In this document: one piece after another, positions 7,774-15,915 of the stretch
How the letters are laid out: every line of letters begins with the position of its first letter
Position numbering within the stretch: the stretch's first letter is position 1
NCBI GenBank assembly: GCA_937949555.1
Contig: CALEDV010000052.1
Location: forward strand, 1-47,500
Length of the DNA stretch: 47,500 nucleotides
Source of the DNA: an uncultured bacterium
Lineage (GTDB): Bacteria > Nitrospirota > Thermodesulfovibrionia > Thermodesulfovibrionales > Dissulfurispiraceae
Reading direction: 5' to 3'
Translations under genes and position numbers: made by a program
The notes under the pieces: generated by a model
Told to the model about the DNA's origin: nothing
What the model saw: the letters and a program-made list of their open reading frames with translations, nothing else
Database searches by the model: none

Positions 7774-9060
7774 TTAATGCTTAAATGCCCTCTGGCCAGT
7801 AAAGACCATTGTTGCCCCAACCTCATTGCACGCCTCTATTACCTCAAAGTCTCTTTCAGAACCTCCTGGCTGAACGATGGATTTTACGCCCTCTTTGAGT
7901 CCCACATCTACGCCATCTCTAAAGGGGAAAAAGGCATCTGATACCATAGTTGCGCCAATTAATCCACCCCTTGCCTTTCTGGTAAGGTCGTCAATCTCAA
8001 GTAAATCCTCCCTGTCTCGCTTGCCCTGATTTACCTCAAGCTCAAAGTTCTTATAAGGTATGCCGTATTTGAGATAGCATAGGGCGTCAGCGTATTTAGT
8101 GTAAGCCTTATAGACAGCTATCTCGGCAACGCCTACCCGGTCTTGCTCTCCGGTCCCTATGCCAACAGTAACCCCATCTTTAACATATATCACGGAGTTT
8201 GAGGTGATGCCCTGCTCTACCTTCCAACCAAAGAGCATGTCCTCAAGCTCCCTGTCGGTGGGTCTTCTTGATATGGCATACTCTCTACCCTTATAAGTAG
8301 TCTTTGCCTCAAGGAAGTCCTCTTTGTGGAGTATCCTGTTTAGGGGCGACTGCTGCACTATCAATCCCCCATCTATGAGGGATTTAAAGTCCACAAATCT
8401 CAGAGCTTGAAACCTTGCTAAGGACTCTATTTGAGGCATTCTGATAATCCTTAGGTTTTTTCGCCTTGCGATGATCTCTATTACGCCTTCTTCGTAATCA
8501 GGCGCTGCCACTACCTCGAGATAATTCTCAGCTACCCTTTTTGCGGTCTCTATGTTCATTGCCCTATTAATAACAAGACACCCCCCAAAGGCAGCTATTC
8601 TGTCGGCACTATTTGCCCTTTCGTAGGCAGATTCAATGGTTTCAGCCCTGGCAACACCACAGGGATTGTTGTGTTTCATAATAGCGGCAGTAGGCTTGTC
8701 CATCAGATACCTCAGTATGTTTAGGGCGTTATCGATATCTGTCAGGTTGGTCTTGCCTGGGTGTTTGCCTGCCTGTATCATCTCTTGTTCTGTTATGGCA
8801 GAGACAAGCCCATTGCCTGGGTTAATAAACTCGCACCCTCCAAGGACAAGATTTCCCATTACCAGTTCATAGAGGGCTGCCTCTTGATCAGGATTTTCGC
8901 CGTATCTAAGTCCCTTCTCAATGAGCTCGCCGGTCCTTTCATCGGGAATCTTCCATGCCCTCTTTCTGTAAGTCAAGGTGTTGTTTCCGAAAGAGATGGT
9001 CATCTGCTCAGGAAAATGGTCATCCATTATAGTCCTATACATTTTTTTGAGATCGCCCAT
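7774..9060 (-). CDS. purH: AICAR formyltransferase (PurH formyltransferase domain only)
   Basis: The product transfers a formyl group from 10-formyl-THF to AICAR, the penultimate step of purine synthesis. It has the catalytic MKHNNPCGVA (KHxNPCG motif, about residues 133-140), the RIAAFGG and ARGGLIGATMVSDAFFPF segments, and the terminal GQRAFKH typical of the family. The usual PurH is about 510-530 aa, with an N-terminal MGS-like IMP cyclohydrolase domain of about 200 aa. This protein is 428 aa and begins near the linker, so the cyclohydrolase half is missing. The final ring closure must then be done by another protein (a separate IMPCHase or a PurO-type enzyme) outside the window. The gene lies 22 bases downstream of selA. 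Confidence 0.85.
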   Translation of the reverse strand: MGDLKKMYRTIMDDHFPEQMTISFGNNTLTYRKRAWKIPDERTGELIEKGLRYGENPDQEAALYELVMGNLVLGGCEFINPGNGLVSAITEQEMIQAGKHPGKTNLTDIDNALNILRYLMDKPTAAIMKHNNPCGVARAETIESAYERANSADRIAAFGGCLVINRAMNIETAKRVAENYLEVVAAPDYEEGVIEIIARRKNLRIIRMPQIESLARFQALRFVDFKSLIDGGLIVQQSPLNRILHKEDFLEAKTTYKGREYAISRRPTDRELEDMLFGWKVEQGITSNSVIYVKDGVTVGIGTGEQDRVGVAEIAVYKAYTKYADALCYLKYGIPYKNFELEVNQGKRDREDLLEIDDLTRKARGGLIGATMVSDAFFPFRDGVDVGLKEGVKSIVQPGGSERDFEVIEACNEVGATMVFTGQRAFKH

Positions 9061-9082
9061 TTAATACCCCCAATAATAATTT

Positions 9083-10498
9083 TTATTGTGTCTCTTCGCC
9101 CCGCAGGGCAATGGTTACTGCATTAATAACACTTTCTGTCTCAGAGTCTCCGATAGTCCTAGCGTCCAGGATTAGTCCATCGTCTTTTATTCGGGCTATA
9201 ACAGGAATGTGTCCGCCTCGTAGTCTCTGTTCAAGGGTGTTTATGGATATCCTCTTTGGCTTTATCTCTGTGACAATGGTTTTAAAGGTAATCTCTGGTA
9301 GGGAGCCTCCTCCTGCCTGTGATTGGTCCTCCACAATATTTACCTCTGCTATTGATAGGTCAATGCAATTTGCTATGCCTTCTACGATCCTTTGTGCCCT
9401 GAGCCTTATCTCCTCTAAGGGCTGCAGTATCATCTTCAGTGTAGGTATCTGCTCTACTGCCTTTTCAAGGTCAAGGTATTGCAGCAAAACAGCCTCAAAG
9501 GCAGCGAGGGTCATTTTATCTACCCTAACAGCACGCATGAGTGGGTTCTTTGCTATCCTTTGGATAATTGCCTCACTACCAACAATCACCCCACCCTGAG
9601 GTCCCCCAAGCAATTTATCGCCACTAAAGGTGACAATATCGCAGCCCGATTGGACAGTCTCTTGCACCGTTGGTTCAATATGAATACCGCAGGGCTTCAA
9701 GTCTATAAGGCAGCCGCTCCCTAAATCGTACATAACTGGTATGCCTCGCTCCTTGCCAAGCCTCACCAAGTCTTCTATCTCCACGAGTTTTGTAAAACCT
9801 AAGGTTCTGAAGTTAGATTGATGAACCTTTAAAAAAAGGGCAGTGTCTTCATTTATTGCCCTTTCATAATCATGCAAATGGGTTTTGTTTGTGGTCCCCA
9901 CCTCTTTGAGTATTGCACCGCTTTCAGCCATCACATCAGGAACCCTGAAGGAACCTCCTATCTCTACAAGCTCTCCTCTGGAAACGATCACTTCCTTGCC
10001 CTTTGCCATTTCCCTGAGGCATACAAAGACTGCGGCAGCATTATTATTGACTATTAAGGCATCTTCTGCTCCGGTTATCTCTTTTAAGAGCCTCTGGGCA
10101 TGGCTGTGTCGTTTGCCTCTCTTGCCCACAGCAAGGTCGTATTCAAGGGTAGAGTATCCGCCAGCCACAGCCTTTACATGCTCCAATATGTACTCTGGAA
10201 GCGCTGAACGGCCAAGATTGGTATGAATAACAATGCCTGTAGCATTAATAACTGGTCTTAGGCTGAAGGCCATAAAAGATTTTATTTGTTGTTGGATGCT
10301 GTCACAGATAGAGTCCATTGCCTTGGGTGTAACCCTGCCTGCCAAAAGGGATGTTCTTATTGAGTCTATTGTCTCCCGCACTGCCCTTAACACCACCGAA
10401 CGGGGGTAGCATTGAAGCCATTGTATGCCCCTTTGTGATTTGAGCACAGCATCAACGGAAGGCAGCGAAGAGAGGGTGTTTGTTTCTTTTTGCTTCAA
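9083..10498 (-). CDS. selA: L-seryl-tRNA(Sec) selenium transferase
   Basis: SelA uses PLP to convert Ser-tRNA(Sec) to Sec-tRNA(Sec) with selenophosphate. Diagnostic segments are the N-terminal RPVINATGIVIHTNLGRS, YSTLEYDLAVGKRGKRH, and VTFSGDKLLGGPQGG with the PLP lysine, in a protein of about 471 aa (the family is about 460). I place the start at TTG 10496-10498 because GAGGAG lies 7 bases upstream. An in-frame TTG six codons earlier (10514-10516) has no ribosome binding site. The presence of selA implies that the genome decodes UGA as selenocysteine. No selB, selC or selD is in the window, and I saw no in-frame UGA readthrough gene here. Confidence 0.92.
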   Translation of the reverse strand: MKQKETNTLSSLPSVDAVLKSQRGIQWLQCYPRSVVLRAVRETIDSIRTSLLAGRVTPKAMDSICDSIQQQIKSFMAFSLRPVINATGIVIHTNLGRSALPEYILEHVKAVAGGYSTLEYDLAVGKRGKRHSHAQRLLKEITGAEDALIVNNNAAAVFVCLREMAKGKEVIVSRGELVEIGGSFRVPDVMAESGAILKEVGTTNKTHLHDYERAINEDTALFLKVHQSNFRTLGFTKLVEIEDLVRLGKERGIPVMYDLGSGCLIDLKPCGIHIEPTVQETVQSGCDIVTFSGDKLLGGPQGGVIVGSEAIIQRIAKNPLMRAVRVDKMTLAAFEAVLLQYLDLEKAVEQIPTLKMILQPLEEIRLRAQRIVEGIANCIDLSIAEVNIVEDQSQAGGGSLPEITFKTIVTEIKPKRISINTLEQRLRGGHIPVIARIKDDGLILDARTIGDSETESVINAVTIALRGEETQ

Positions 10499-10722
10499 GG
10501 GTTTTCTCCTCAGCAATTATATTATTTCAGGGTACAGATTGTCTATTTCGCCACTTCTGTCAATAATAATGGACACCTTCTGATTATGTAAATATCATAA
10601 CCCTTTTGTTGCCGACACTATATATATTTTCATAACACTATCACTTTGAAAAAAAATATAAAGATAAAGTATCCTTAACCTCTTGTTTTATTAATCAAGG
10701 AATCAACCTGGAGGTATAAAGA
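10499..10722. promoter_or_regulatory. Divergent intergenic region between selA and the aminotransferase gene
   Basis: This 224-base AT-rich gap separates the minus-strand block from the plus-strand block and must hold both promoters. Towards the aminotransferase, TTGAAA (10646-10651), an 18-base spacer and TATCCT (10670-10675) form a modest sigma-70 match. Towards selA there is a perfect TTGACA on the minus strand near 10556-10561, but no convincing -10 at 16-18 bases. I see no hairpin of note. Confidence 0.35.
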
Positions 10723-11898
10723 ATGTTTGAATTTAATAGGATTAAGAGGCTGCCGCCCTATGTATTTGCCATTGTGAATTCTCTGAAAATGGAGCGCAGG
10801 AGGGCTGGTGATGATATTATTGATTTAGGAATGGGCAATCCTGACCTGCCTACTCCAAAGCACATAGTAGAGAAGCTCTGCGAGGCCTCTCAAAACCCAA
10901 AGAACCACCGTTACTCAGCATCAAAGGGTATTACTCAGCTTAGATGCGCCATTTCGGAGTGGTACAAGCGCAGGTACGATGTAGATATTGACCCTGAGTC
11001 AGAGGCCGTTGTATCAATCGGCTCGAAGGAGGGGCTTTCTCATCTGCTGCTTGCCACAATCCAGCCTGGCGATATAGCCATCACCCCTACCCCTGCCTAT
11101 CCTATACACCCTTATGGCGTCATAATAGCTGGGGGTGAGGTTATAAATGTGCCCATTGGGCCAAATGTGGATTTCTTTGCAGAGCTTGAAAGGACATTGA
11201 AAAAGACATGGCCACAGCCAAAGATGCTTATTTTAAACTTCCCCCATAATCCTACGACTATCTGTGTTGACGGGCTTGACTTTTTCACAAGGATAATAGA
11301 TTTTGCAAGGGAGAACAATGTTATAGTAGTCCATGACTTTGCCTATGCCGATCTGGTCTTTGATGGATATAAACCGCCGAGCATATTGCAGGTGCCAGGC
11401 GCAAAGGATGTAGCAGTGGAATTCTTCTCTCTCACTAAGAGTTATTCTATGGCAGGTTGGAGAGTGGGTTTCTGTTGTGGCAACAAGGAGATAGTGGGCG
11501 CATTAATAAAGATAAAGAGCTACCTCGATTATGGTATGTTTCAGCCTATACAGATTGCAAGCATAGTTGCCCTCAGGGGCCCACAAGAGTGTGTAGGTGA
11601 GATCAAAAATACCTATGAGTCAAGAAGAAATGTGCTCATAAAGGGCTTGAAAAACGCTGGCTGGGATGTGCCTCCTCCTCGGGCTACCATGTTTGTTTGG
11701 GCAGAGATTCCAGAACAGTTTAAAAAAATGGGGTCCCTTGAGTTCTGTAAATATCTAATAACTGAAGGCAAGGTCGCTGTGTCGCCGGGCATAGGTTTTG
11801 GAGAGGGAGGCGATGAGTTTGTTCGTTTTGCCTTAGTTGAAAATGAACACAGGATTAAGCAAGCCTGTCATGGCATCAAGAGGGCTTTGAACAAATAA
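10723..11898 (+). CDS. Class I/II aminotransferase, AlaC/LL-DAP aminotransferase-like
   Basis: This 391-aa fold-type I PLP enzyme has [12 protein letters not shown] near the N terminus, NFPHNPTT, a [12 protein letters not shown] strand containing the PLP-contacting Asp and Tyr, and [15 protein letters not shown] with the Schiff-base lysine (about 238). The C-terminal [12 protein letters not shown] holds the substrate-carboxylate arginine. The pattern is closest to the AlaC-type alanine/glutamate-pyruvate aminotransferases and the related DapL subgroup, so it probably makes alanine or acts in lysine synthesis; the choice cannot be made from sequence alone. GGAGG precedes the ATG by 7 bases. 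hfq follows after 79 bases with its own promoter. Confidence 0.85.
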   Translation: MFEFNRIKRLPPYVFAIVNSLKMERRRAGDDIIDLGMGNPDLPTPKHIVEKLCEASQNPKNHRYSASKGITQLRCAISEWYKRRYDVDIDPESEAVVSIGSKEGLSHLLLATIQPGDIAITPTPAYPIHPYGVIIAGGEVINVPIGPNVDFFAELERTLKKTWPQPKMLILNFPHNPTTICVDGLDFFTRIIDFARENNVIVVHDFAYADLVFDGYKPPSILQVPGAKDVAVEFFSLTKSYSMAGWRVGFCCGNKEIVGALIKIKSYLDYGMFQPIQIASIVALRGPQECVGEIKNTYESRRNVLIKGLKNAGWDVPPPRATMFVWAEIPEQFKKMGSLEFCKYLITEGKVAVSPGIGFGEGGDEFVRFALVENEHRIKQACHGIKRALNK

Positions 11899-11915
11899 AA
11901 AAATAATAGGATTAT

Positions 11916-11944
11916 TTGAAAATTGCCTATAATACAGTTATATT
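11916..11944 (+). promoter_or_regulatory. Sigma-70-type promoter of hfq
   Basis: TTGAAA (11916-11921), a 17-base spacer and TATATT (11939-11944) match 5 of 6 at both boxes. The predicted start near 11951 leaves an untranslated leader of about 27 bases before the hfq ATG. A second TATAAT lies inside the spacer (11928-11933) but has no -35 at the right distance. Confidence 0.5.
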
Positions 11945-11977
11945 GTAAAAAAAATACGATGATACGGGGGTACAGAA

Positions 11978-12214
11978 ATGCCTCAAAACAGAATGCAAAA
12001 TATTCAAGATGTCTTTCTAAATCAGCTCCGTAAGGAAAGAACCCCGGTAGTAATTTACCTCACAAATGGTGTCAGGCTCAAGGGTGTAGTGAGAGGGTTT
12101 GATAATTTTGTAGTGCTTCTTAAGGAATCTACGGAGCAACTAATATATAAACATGCCATATCAACCATAATGCCCGAGAGGGTAGTTGAAATAAGGTTTG
12201 AGGAATCCGAGTAG
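11978..12214 (+). CDS. hfq: RNA chaperone Hfq
   Basis: The 78-aa Sm-like protein forms a hexameric ring that pairs small RNAs with mRNAs. The N-terminal [18 protein letters not shown] helix and Sm1 motif with [24 protein letters not shown] are canonical. The Sm2 motif reads [12 protein letters not shown], matching the E. coli YKHAIST rim sequence. The acidic C-terminal tail is very short ([10 protein letters not shown]), as in many non-gamma-proteobacterial Hfq proteins. It is followed by the SurA-N gene after 39 bases of A-rich repeated sequence. Identification is certain; autoregulation is inferred from the neighbouring repeat. Confidence 0.97.
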   Translation: MPQNRMQNIQDVFLNQLRKERTPVVIYLTNGVRLKGVVRGFDNFVVLLKESTEQLIYKHAISTIMPERVVEIRFEESE

Positions 12215-12244
12215 GAACAACAAAATAGGAACAACAAAAGGAGG
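12212..12244 (+). repeat. Tandem 14-base repeat with A-R-N triplets (candidate Hfq-binding site)
   Basis: TAGGAACAACAAAA occurs twice back to back (12212-12225 and 12226-12239); the first copy contains the hfq stop codon. In the mRNA the second copy runs into the Shine-Dalgarno sequence to give AAC-AAC-AAA-AGG-AGG (12230-12244), five consecutive A-R-N triplets. The first copy gives three triplets (12216-12224). A-R-N repeats are the known ligand of the Hfq distal face. Binding would cover the ribosome binding site of the downstream SurA-N gene. Confidence 0.5.
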
Positions 12245-12253
12245 GTTTAATAG

Positions 12254-12889
12254 ATGCTTCAGGCAATGCGCAAACATGCCAGATATTTTTATTTTTTGTT
12301 TGTCCTTGTGATTATTTCCTTTATATTTTGGGGTGTGGGCACCCATGATGACAAGTCGGTAATGATAATTGCAGAGGTCAATGGATATAAAGTTACTGCT
12401 GATGAGTACTGGCGTGCCTATGAAAACACGAGAGAAACATACCGTCAGGCATTAAAAGAACAATTCAGCGAGGAGTTAGAAAAGGGGTTAAACCTTAAAG
12501 AGATGGTTCTAAACAGTCTGATTGATCAAAAGGCGATGCTTGTGCTTGCCGATGAGATGGGGGTTTCCATAGAGGACCGTGAATTACAGCAGGCAATCAC
12601 TACGGACCCGAGGTTCCTTAGGGATGGCGTCTTTAGGAAGGACATATATTTTAGAACCTTAGAGCTAAACCGCATAAAACCTGAGCACTTTGAGAACTCT
12701 CTACGTCAACAACTTTTGCTCATGAAATTGAGCCGGTTGATTGAGGCCTCAGTAGGCAATGTCAATGAGTCAGGGCAGGGAGACAACAGGGCAATTGATT
12801 CAAACATAAAGGCAATGGCAGTGAAATCCTTCTTGGAGCAGGCAAAGCAGAGGATGAAGATAAAAATAGACAGGAAGCTTATAACTTAA
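12254..12889 (+). CDS. SurA-N/PpiD-like membrane-anchored periplasmic chaperone without a PPIase domain
   Basis: The 211-aa product has a short cytoplasmic N terminus, one hydrophobic segment (about residues 11-29, YFYFLFVLVIISFIFWGVG) and a periplasmic SurA-N-type helical domain. Features of that domain include VNGYKVTADEYWRAYEN, VLNSLIDQKAMLVLADEMG and an FLRDGVFRKDIY segment. PpiD (about 620 aa) and SurA (about 430 aa) carry parvulin domains after this part; here none follows, and the protein stops after a short charged tail. It probably acts as an outer-membrane-protein or secreted-protein holdase in the periplasm. GGAGGG lies 8 bases before the ATG, within the repeat that may bind Hfq. 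Confidence 0.75.
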   Translation: MLQAMRKHARYFYFLFVLVIISFIFWGVGTHDDKSVMIIAEVNGYKVTADEYWRAYENTRETYRQALKEQFSEELEKGLNLKEMVLNSLIDQKAMLVLADEMGVSIEDRELQQAITTDPRFLRDGVFRKDIYFRTLELNRIKPEHFENSLRQQLLLMKLSRLIEASVGNVNESGQGDNRAIDSNIKAMAVKSFLEQAKQRMKIKIDRKLIT

Positions 12890-12900
12890 ACATTACAACT

Positions 12901-13250
12901 ATGAGTTTTGGCAAGGAACTAAAGAGGTTGATGGATATATGGAGAGGCTTTCAGGGGGCTCGGGTCTTGCTTACTGCAAACAATTTAGGGCTCTTTGAAC
13001 ATCTTAGCCTGCCTGTGGACACAGCGCTCATAATTGCAAGTAGGTAAGTTTTGTCAAATAATGGTCCTCTAAGACATTTAGATTTTCTCCTTACCCCTGA
13101 AAGCGAGGCAGCAGAGGGAAGGGAATACTTTGACTTTGGTTTAACCGATGGTCCAATTAAATAGGGTCTTTGATGTCCTCACTGCGCCCAAGGCGCTGTT
13201 GTCAAAGGTGTGAGAGATGCTGGATAGGAAGTGATATCAATTTTATTCGA
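12901..13250 (+). pseudogene. Decayed stretch with a methyltransferase dimerisation-domain-like fragment
   Basis: The 384 bases between the SurA-N gene and the glycosyltransferase hold no intact gene. ATG at 12901 opens 48 codons (to TAA 13045-13047) reading KELKRLMDIWRGFQGARVLL and TANNLGLFEHL. This looks like the start of the N-terminal dimerisation helix pair of SAM-dependent O-methyltransferases, but the catalytic domain is absent. The same frame stays open after the TAA until a TAG near 13162. A separate 21-codon frame starts at 13147. No ribosome binding site precedes 12901. The most economical reading is a truncated, degraded methyltransferase gene. Confidence 0.4.
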
Positions 13251-13273
13251 TAGAAGTAATTATAAGGGATTAT

Positions 13274-14239
13274 ATGCGCATACTGTTTCTTACCCATCCC
13301 TACCCTAATTATGTGCCCGATTTGCTTTTACATGGACTCAGGAAGCTCCTTGGCAACAGGGTGGTTGACTATCCCCGCAAGGATTGCCTCTATGAGGGAT
13401 TTCTCGGTACAGGCATAGCCGATGAGAGCCAACTATTGAGGGGTTGGTTTCCCAAAGATGCAGATGTGGATAGGCAAGACATTGTCTTGAAGGTAAGCAG
13501 GGGGTACTTCAAATATATCATTGCTGACCTTAGGGCAATTCATAGATTCTGTCCCTTAGAAGATGCAGATAGGCTCAACTCAACCCTTGTATTGATTGAC
13601 GGCGAAGACACCCCCCAAAGGATCCCCTATGGTAAATATATAATATGCCGAAGGGAGACCGATGGTTCGGACTTTAGCATACCCCTGCCTATGGCTCTGC
13701 CAGAGGAGGTCTTTGAGATAATTTCAGGTTTTGACGCAAATCAGAAGCTGTATTCCATAGGTTTTCTGGGCAGCTTTAGTGGACTGTGCGATGAACGTAG
13801 CATCATAATAGAAGCCCTTGCCAAGAGATATGAAGATGCGAAGCTTGCCGCAACTGCCGTGCCTTCTGCAGAGAAATCAATGCCCGAAGGCAGGCTTGGC
13901 AGGAGGGATTATTATGCTGTCCTACAGAGTTGCAGGATTGTGCTTAACTTGAGAGGTGCAGGCTATGACACCTTTAGGTTCTGGGAAAACTGCGCTTGCA
14001 GGGGGGTGCACATCTCCCAGAGGATGCCCCTTTACATACCCTTTGATTTTGTTGAGGGAAGGGATATACTTAGATTTTCTACCACAGAGGAGCTTTTTAG
14101 GCAGATAGACGCTGTGCTTGAGGGGACAATAACATCAGAGGATATGATAAATCATTGCAGAAAAAGACTGCTTAGTCATCACAGTACTAAGAAAAGGGCA
14201 GAGATGTTGTTGAAGAAACTAAGTCTTTTGACGAGCTAA
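13274..14239 (+). CDS. CgeB-like glycosyltransferase (GT-B, group 1-like)
   Basis: The 321-aa protein begins with MRILFLTHPYPNYVPDLLL, a Rossmann-type first strand of GT-B enzymes. In its C-terminal half, SCRIVLNLRGAGYDTFRFWENCACRG is followed by a FDFVEGRDILRFSTTEEL segment. This is the pattern of the CgeB/Glyco_trans_1_2 group, where the GxxxxRxxE region contacts the nucleotide sugar. The acceptor is unknown. Its position just before a motility region suggests flagellin or surface-glycan decoration, but no flagellin gene is present to support that. There is no clear Shine-Dalgarno beyond AAGGGAT, 5-6 bases upstream. Confidence 0.65.
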   Translation: MRILFLTHPYPNYVPDLLLHGLRKLLGNRVVDYPRKDCLYEGFLGTGIADESQLLRGWFPKDADVDRQDIVLKVSRGYFKYIIADLRAIHRFCPLEDADRLNSTLVLIDGEDTPQRIPYGKYIICRRETDGSDFSIPLPMALPEEVFEIISGFDANQKLYSIGFLGSFSGLCDERSIIIEALAKRYEDAKLAATAVPSAEKSMPEGRLGRRDYYAVLQSCRIVLNLRGAGYDTFRFWENCACRGVHISQRMPLYIPFDFVEGRDILRFSTTEELFRQIDAVLEGTITSEDMINHCRKRLLSHHSTKKRAEMLLKKLSLLTS

Positions 14240-14283
14240 GGAAATTTAACAATAATTAAAAATATTACGACAATATTAATAGG

Positions 14284-15870
14284 ATGAATATACCTGTTTT
14301 CAGACATACATTAAACACCCTCAAGGCAATTTCGGATTCCCAAAAGGCATCTCTTGGGGAGATTTCAGGGCATTTTTTGTCGGACCCTGGACTGCTTTTT
14401 AACCTCTTTATCTATGTTAAAGAGAAGTATCCTGCAAAGGATTTCCATCTTGTGCAGTCAGCCCTTTCAATCATAGGAGAACAGGGGCTTGAATATCTTA
14501 TGCAAGGCTCAGATACTGCTTTGGGTGAGGAGTATCGCCTCCTTTGGTCCTACGGGATGCTTATTAGAAGCGCTGCTGAGGACCTCAACAAAAACTCTGC
14601 CATTGCTGAGTATGATTTGGTAGTGACTTCTGCCTTAATTCCTATAGCAGGCATTATGATCATGTTAAAAAAATATCCTAAGATGAAGGAATTGCTGCCC
14701 TTGTTGCTGAAGTTGAACACTGAAGACAGGATATTTATTCAGGAGAGGTTATTCAGCAGCAACCACATGAGGGAGATGGAGATTATAGAAAACATACCCG
14801 ATATTTATAAGGGCATTATATATCTGGCGGGTTTTGTTTTCTCAAGAGAGGGCAAGAGGCTGGAGGAACTGGATCACCCCAGCAGATTCTCTGAGGCATA
14901 CACGCGTTATGAGCTTTTTAAACTGATGGAAGTTGCAGAATCTGCGGCACAGAGCATCCTTTTCCCGCAGGTCATTGAGGCTCAGGAGCGGTGTAAGGAG
15001 AGTCTAAAGAAACACTTCCTTGCAACAGAAGCCGATTTTGAGGACTACCTTGCATCTGTAATAGGAGGTTTTGAGGCAAGATGCGCAGAGTATGCCTTAG
15101 AGGATCTACCCTCTGAGATCCTAAAGGGAGCATCCTCTTTCGGTCAGAGTGGATTCAGTTTTAAAACCACCTCAGCCCAGTTTAACCAAGAACTTGAGCG
15201 TATATATGAAGCCAACAGGCAAGGGAGAAATATCCTTGTGTGGGGCGAACCTGATGTGGGCAAACGGCTATTGCTTGCGTCCCTTCATCAGCGACGGGAT
15301 AATCCTAACAGAAACAACCCTTTTATTTCGGTCTATTGTAGCGGAATAACAGAAGATAGCTTTGAGTCAGAGTTGTTTGGCGCCAAGGGCGGTTTTGGGG
15401 GTTTTGAAAAACACCGAGGCGCCCTGGATATTGTCAAAGAAGGAGGCACAGCGCTCCTGAAAAACATTGACAAGATGCCCCTTGCCCTGCAGGATAGACT
15501 TGCCTTGAATATAAAGGAAGGACGATTTTTTAGGGTGGGTGAGACGAAGGCAGTAGATTTTCAATGCCGTATTTTTATGAGCTCCCGCAGCCACCCTGAG
15601 GATTCTGGGCTTATATCAAAGTCCCTTATGCAGGCTGTGGAGCCTGTAATACTAAGGATTCCTCCACTCAGGGAGAGGCGTCTTGATATTGAAATGATCG
15701 CCGATGCAATAATCTCAAAATACAATCTGCCTATATATGATTCAAGCCTTATGGTTGGATTAAAGGAGTACTATGAAGGTCATGCTTTTGGATACAATCT
15801 GCTTGACCTAAAGAGGCTACTCTTTTATGTATCAGCACGCAGCATAATATCTCGTGCTGGTTCCCTTTGA
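14284..15870 (+). CDS. HDOD-like domain fused to a degenerate sigma-54-activator-type AAA domain
   Basis: The 528-aa product has an N-terminal HDOD-like helical region (about 1-230; ISGHFLSDPGLLFNLF resembles the start of HDOD domains) and, from about 290, a clear relative of the sigma-54 interaction domain. The similarity is seen in ESELFG, EGGTALL, MPLALQDRLAL and IPPLRERRLDIEMIADAII. Key residues are altered. Walker A is GEPDVGKR (321-328) with Arg for the usual acidic or hydroxyl residue. The GAFTGA loop reads GGFGGF (369-374). The Walker B acidic pair is replaced by Lys-Asn (393-394), and the arginine-finger region is not conserved. There is no C-terminal HTH. It therefore probably does not remodel sigma-54 holoenzyme and may act as an adaptor or anti-activator for the genes that follow. 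The gene is preceded only by AT-rich sequence. Confidence 0.7.
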   Translation: MNIPVFRHTLNTLKAISDSQKASLGEISGHFLSDPGLLFNLFIYVKEKYPAKDFHLVQSALSIIGEQGLEYLMQGSDTALGEEYRLLWSYGMLIRSAAEDLNKNSAIAEYDLVVTSALIPIAGIMIMLKKYPKMKELLPLLLKLNTEDRIFIQERLFSSNHMREMEIIENIPDIYKGIIYLAGFVFSREGKRLEELDHPSRFSEAYTRYELFKLMEVAESAAQSILFPQVIEAQERCKESLKKHFLATEADFEDYLASVIGGFEARCAEYALEDLPSEILKGASSFGQSGFSFKTTSAQFNQELERIYEANRQGRNILVWGEPDVGKRLLLASLHQRRDNPNRNNPFISVYCSGITEDSFESELFGAKGGFGGFEKHRGALDIVKEGGTALLKNIDKMPLALQDRLALNIKEGRFFRVGETKAVDFQCRIFMSSRSHPEDSGLISKSLMQAVEPVILRIPPLRERRLDIEMIADAIISKYNLPIYDSSLMVGLKEYYEGHAFGYNLLDLKRLLFYVSARSIISRAGSL

Positions 15871-15915
15871 CCTCTTTGCACATCTCTGAGAATTGCTTGC
15901 TGGAGCGCCAAAGAA

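Noticed and set aside
12901-13250. Selenoprotein readthrough as an explanation for the interrupted frame
   Set aside because: The interrupting codon at 13045-13047 is TAA, not TGA, so SelA-dependent recoding cannot apply.
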